Shown here piece by piece: positions 62,726 through 64,000 of a DNA stretch of 64,000 bases (its first letter is position 1; the number at the start of each line of letters is the position of its first letter). Source of the stretch: Tillus elongatus. Lineage: Eukaryota; Arthropoda; Insecta; Coleoptera; Cleridae. The notes beneath the pieces were generated by a model, which did no database searches, was not told where the DNA came from, and saw nothing but the letters and a program-made list of their open reading frames with translations. The translations under genes were made by a program, and so were the position numbers. The stretch is from NCBI GenBank assembly GCA_964006375.1, contig OZ023265.1, positions 8,371,660-8,435,659 on the forward strand, read 5' to 3'.

Positions 62726-63560
62726 ATGATATCGTGCTTTGTTATAAATATGTCAATTTCCAGACGAATCTAAATCATTTTCCACTCTATCGATACCTAC
62801 TAATTTATCCTGACTGTAGTGACCTAGACATAGGAAATAACGTATTCGAATCACCAATCATACATAGTATAAGATATATTCGATATATTCTGAATATTAA
62901 GAAGCCATCCATAATAAATAACAATATTCAGGCGACATAGAAGACACATTATAGAGATAAGCAAAACAAAATGCCATTGTTATAGACAGGAGCAGTGAGC
63001 TTCGAGGCATTATATCTCCAATAGGCATCGTTCGACCACCAATCGTGACCAGGGAGTCTGAAATTGCCGCAGCTTTGTTGCCAAACTTAAACTTACATAG
63101 ATTGTAATTAAAGTTGTCGCCTTAGACCACCTAAATACTATGTATTTTGCTTCTTTAACTTCCGCTCATTTCCTCGACTATAAATATGTTTATCATAGTT
63201 ATTATAAACTCTAATTGGTCGAATCTAGCTTTACAACGTGTCGAGATCAGTGGGCATAACATCAGAATGGAAAAATGTAAGCTAGGGCGTTTTAATAGCT
63301 TCACGAAAGCACTTACACTTACTTACAACAGGTGAACAATGTTGGTTTCAAACAACAAATAACGTTGACACCTAAAAAACAGAAGCTAATTTTAAAAAAT
63401 GTGGTGAATGAGAGTGTTACAGTAACTCAAACACTTGAAGGTCAATAAAACAAAATTGGGAGAAAAACTTAATAACATCATTTAGAGAGTAAATAACTTG
63501 GCTGAAACTGAGCTAGAGCTGAAAAAGGTTGACGCCCAATCGTGGTATAGTATTTGTAAT
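62726..63560. other. Unannotated stretch
   Basis: No supported feature. Confidence 0.3.
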
Positions 63561-63897
63561 ACAATTCGCAAAATATTTAACAGATAAAGTAGTAATTCTA
63601 GCAAATAAAAAAACTGTAGAGAGATTCGTGTAGGCGTTCCACAGGTGTCAGCTTTGGGACCATTATTCTCTACAGTTTATACCCGTGATGCTTGTTTTCA
63701 GTCATTCGAGTTTAAAATGAACTTTGGTATAGCAATTTAAAGGCAATTTACAGAAGATTTATCAGATCAAGAAGTAATTCCAGCGAATTAAAAATCTGTA
63801 GAAAAATTCATGTAGGGATTCCACAGGTGACAGCTTTGGGACCAATATTATATACAGTTTATACCCGCAATGTTTGTTTCCAAACTCATTTAAGTTT
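63561..63897 (+). pseudogene. LINE RT motif fragment, duplicated in tandem
   Basis: Two copies 182 bp apart (AGTAATTC at 63591 and 63773) encode VGVPQVSALGPLFSTVYT and GIPQVTALGPILYTVYT, the RT motif B region of a non-LTR element. Both have Val where active elements have Gly (GVPQG). The surrounding frame is broken. Short, old fragments of a family different from LINE-A. Confidence 0.65.
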
Positions 63898-63902
63898 AAA
63901 AT

Positions 63903-64000
63903 AAACATCCTCGGTAGCCCGGTGATAAGAACGTGTGACTCCAAAGCCAAGGGCCGTAGAATCGATTGCCAGGAGAGGCGACATTTTTTATCTTCAGCAC
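63903..64000 (+). mobile_element. SINE-S copy S6, head only (runs to window end)
   Basis: ATCCTCGGTAGCCCGGTGAT, AAGAACGTGTGACTCC (box A region) and GAATCGATTGCC (diverged box B). It lies directly after the RT fragment. The body may continue beyond the window. Confidence 0.7.

Overview
The window is eukaryotic, AT-rich and made almost entirely of transposable elements and their debris. I see no host protein-coding gene, no rRNA and no confident functional tRNA. The element mix (Jockey/CR1-type LINEs, an RNase H-bearing I-group LINE, a Penelope-like fragment, mariner, DUF4817-type Tc1/mariner relatives, a hAT element, tRNA-derived SINEs) points to an arthropod and most likely an insect. A short mixed CCTAA/CCTGA pentamer array at 54.25 kb weakly suggests a beetle, because TCAGG telomeres are known there. 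Species cannot be read from this sequence.

Family labels below are mine. LINE-A (five copies: about 0.76-1.9, 5.0-7.5, 34.1-35.9, 38.0-40.0 and 41.2-43.6 kb) has an APE endonuclease and a reverse transcriptase; every copy is 5'-truncated or internally deleted. LINE-B (11.36-12.68, 30.82-32.26 and 24.97-25.20 kb) carries RNase H and a C-terminal zinc knuckle; two copies have clean target-site duplications. A 207-bp SINE at 44.78 kb ends in the LINE-B tail, so LINE-B is probably its mobilising partner. A second tRNA-derived SINE (SINE-S) occurs at 28.7, 30.0, 40.0, 43.9, 50.9 and 63.9 kb. DUF4817-type transposons (family D) occur at 2.1, 13-15.4, 35.9-36.6 and 46.5-48.0 kb. The copy at 13-15 kb has a triplicated catalytic segment, and the one at 46.5 kb is a foldback with roughly 0.5-kb inverted arms. 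A mariner lies at 25.66-26.66 kb and a non-autonomous hAT at 7.99-9.76 kb.

The most unusual component is a repeat family I call HT (hairpin-TA). Its copies total about one fifth of the window by hand tally. One end is a hairpin beginning TTAGTGAATTTT. A conserved block follows, then a pure (TA)n tract of 50-150 bp, then an interior sometimes built from 141-bp tandem units. The other end is a hairpin, ACGCACTTGCTGCGT, finishing GCGTCC. Copies sit in T-rich sites without an obvious target-site duplication, which resembles Helentron/DINE-like non-autonomous elements. At least 16 of the 22 long (TA)n tracts in the window touch HT sequence. One compact copy (53.19-53.56 kb) lacks the TA expansion, and a paralogous segment near 59.0 kb serves as an empty site for two copies near 61-62.6 kb.

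Layout: 0-7.5 kb, old repeats, LINE-A, Penelope and family D fragments; 7.7-9.8 kb, satellite G and hAT; 10-17.6 kb, HT, LINE-B and family D; 17.6-21 kb, unannotated AT-rich DNA; 21-28 kb, HT, LINE RT and mariner; 28-37 kb, SINEs, LINE-B and LINE-A; 38-46 kb, LINE-A, SINE and LINE-C; 46.5-62.6 kb, foldback followed by a dense HT cluster; 62.6-64 kb, an RT fragment and a SINE head. The interactions visible here are parasitic: nested insertion, SINE use of a LINE tail, and duplications that break at TA tracts.
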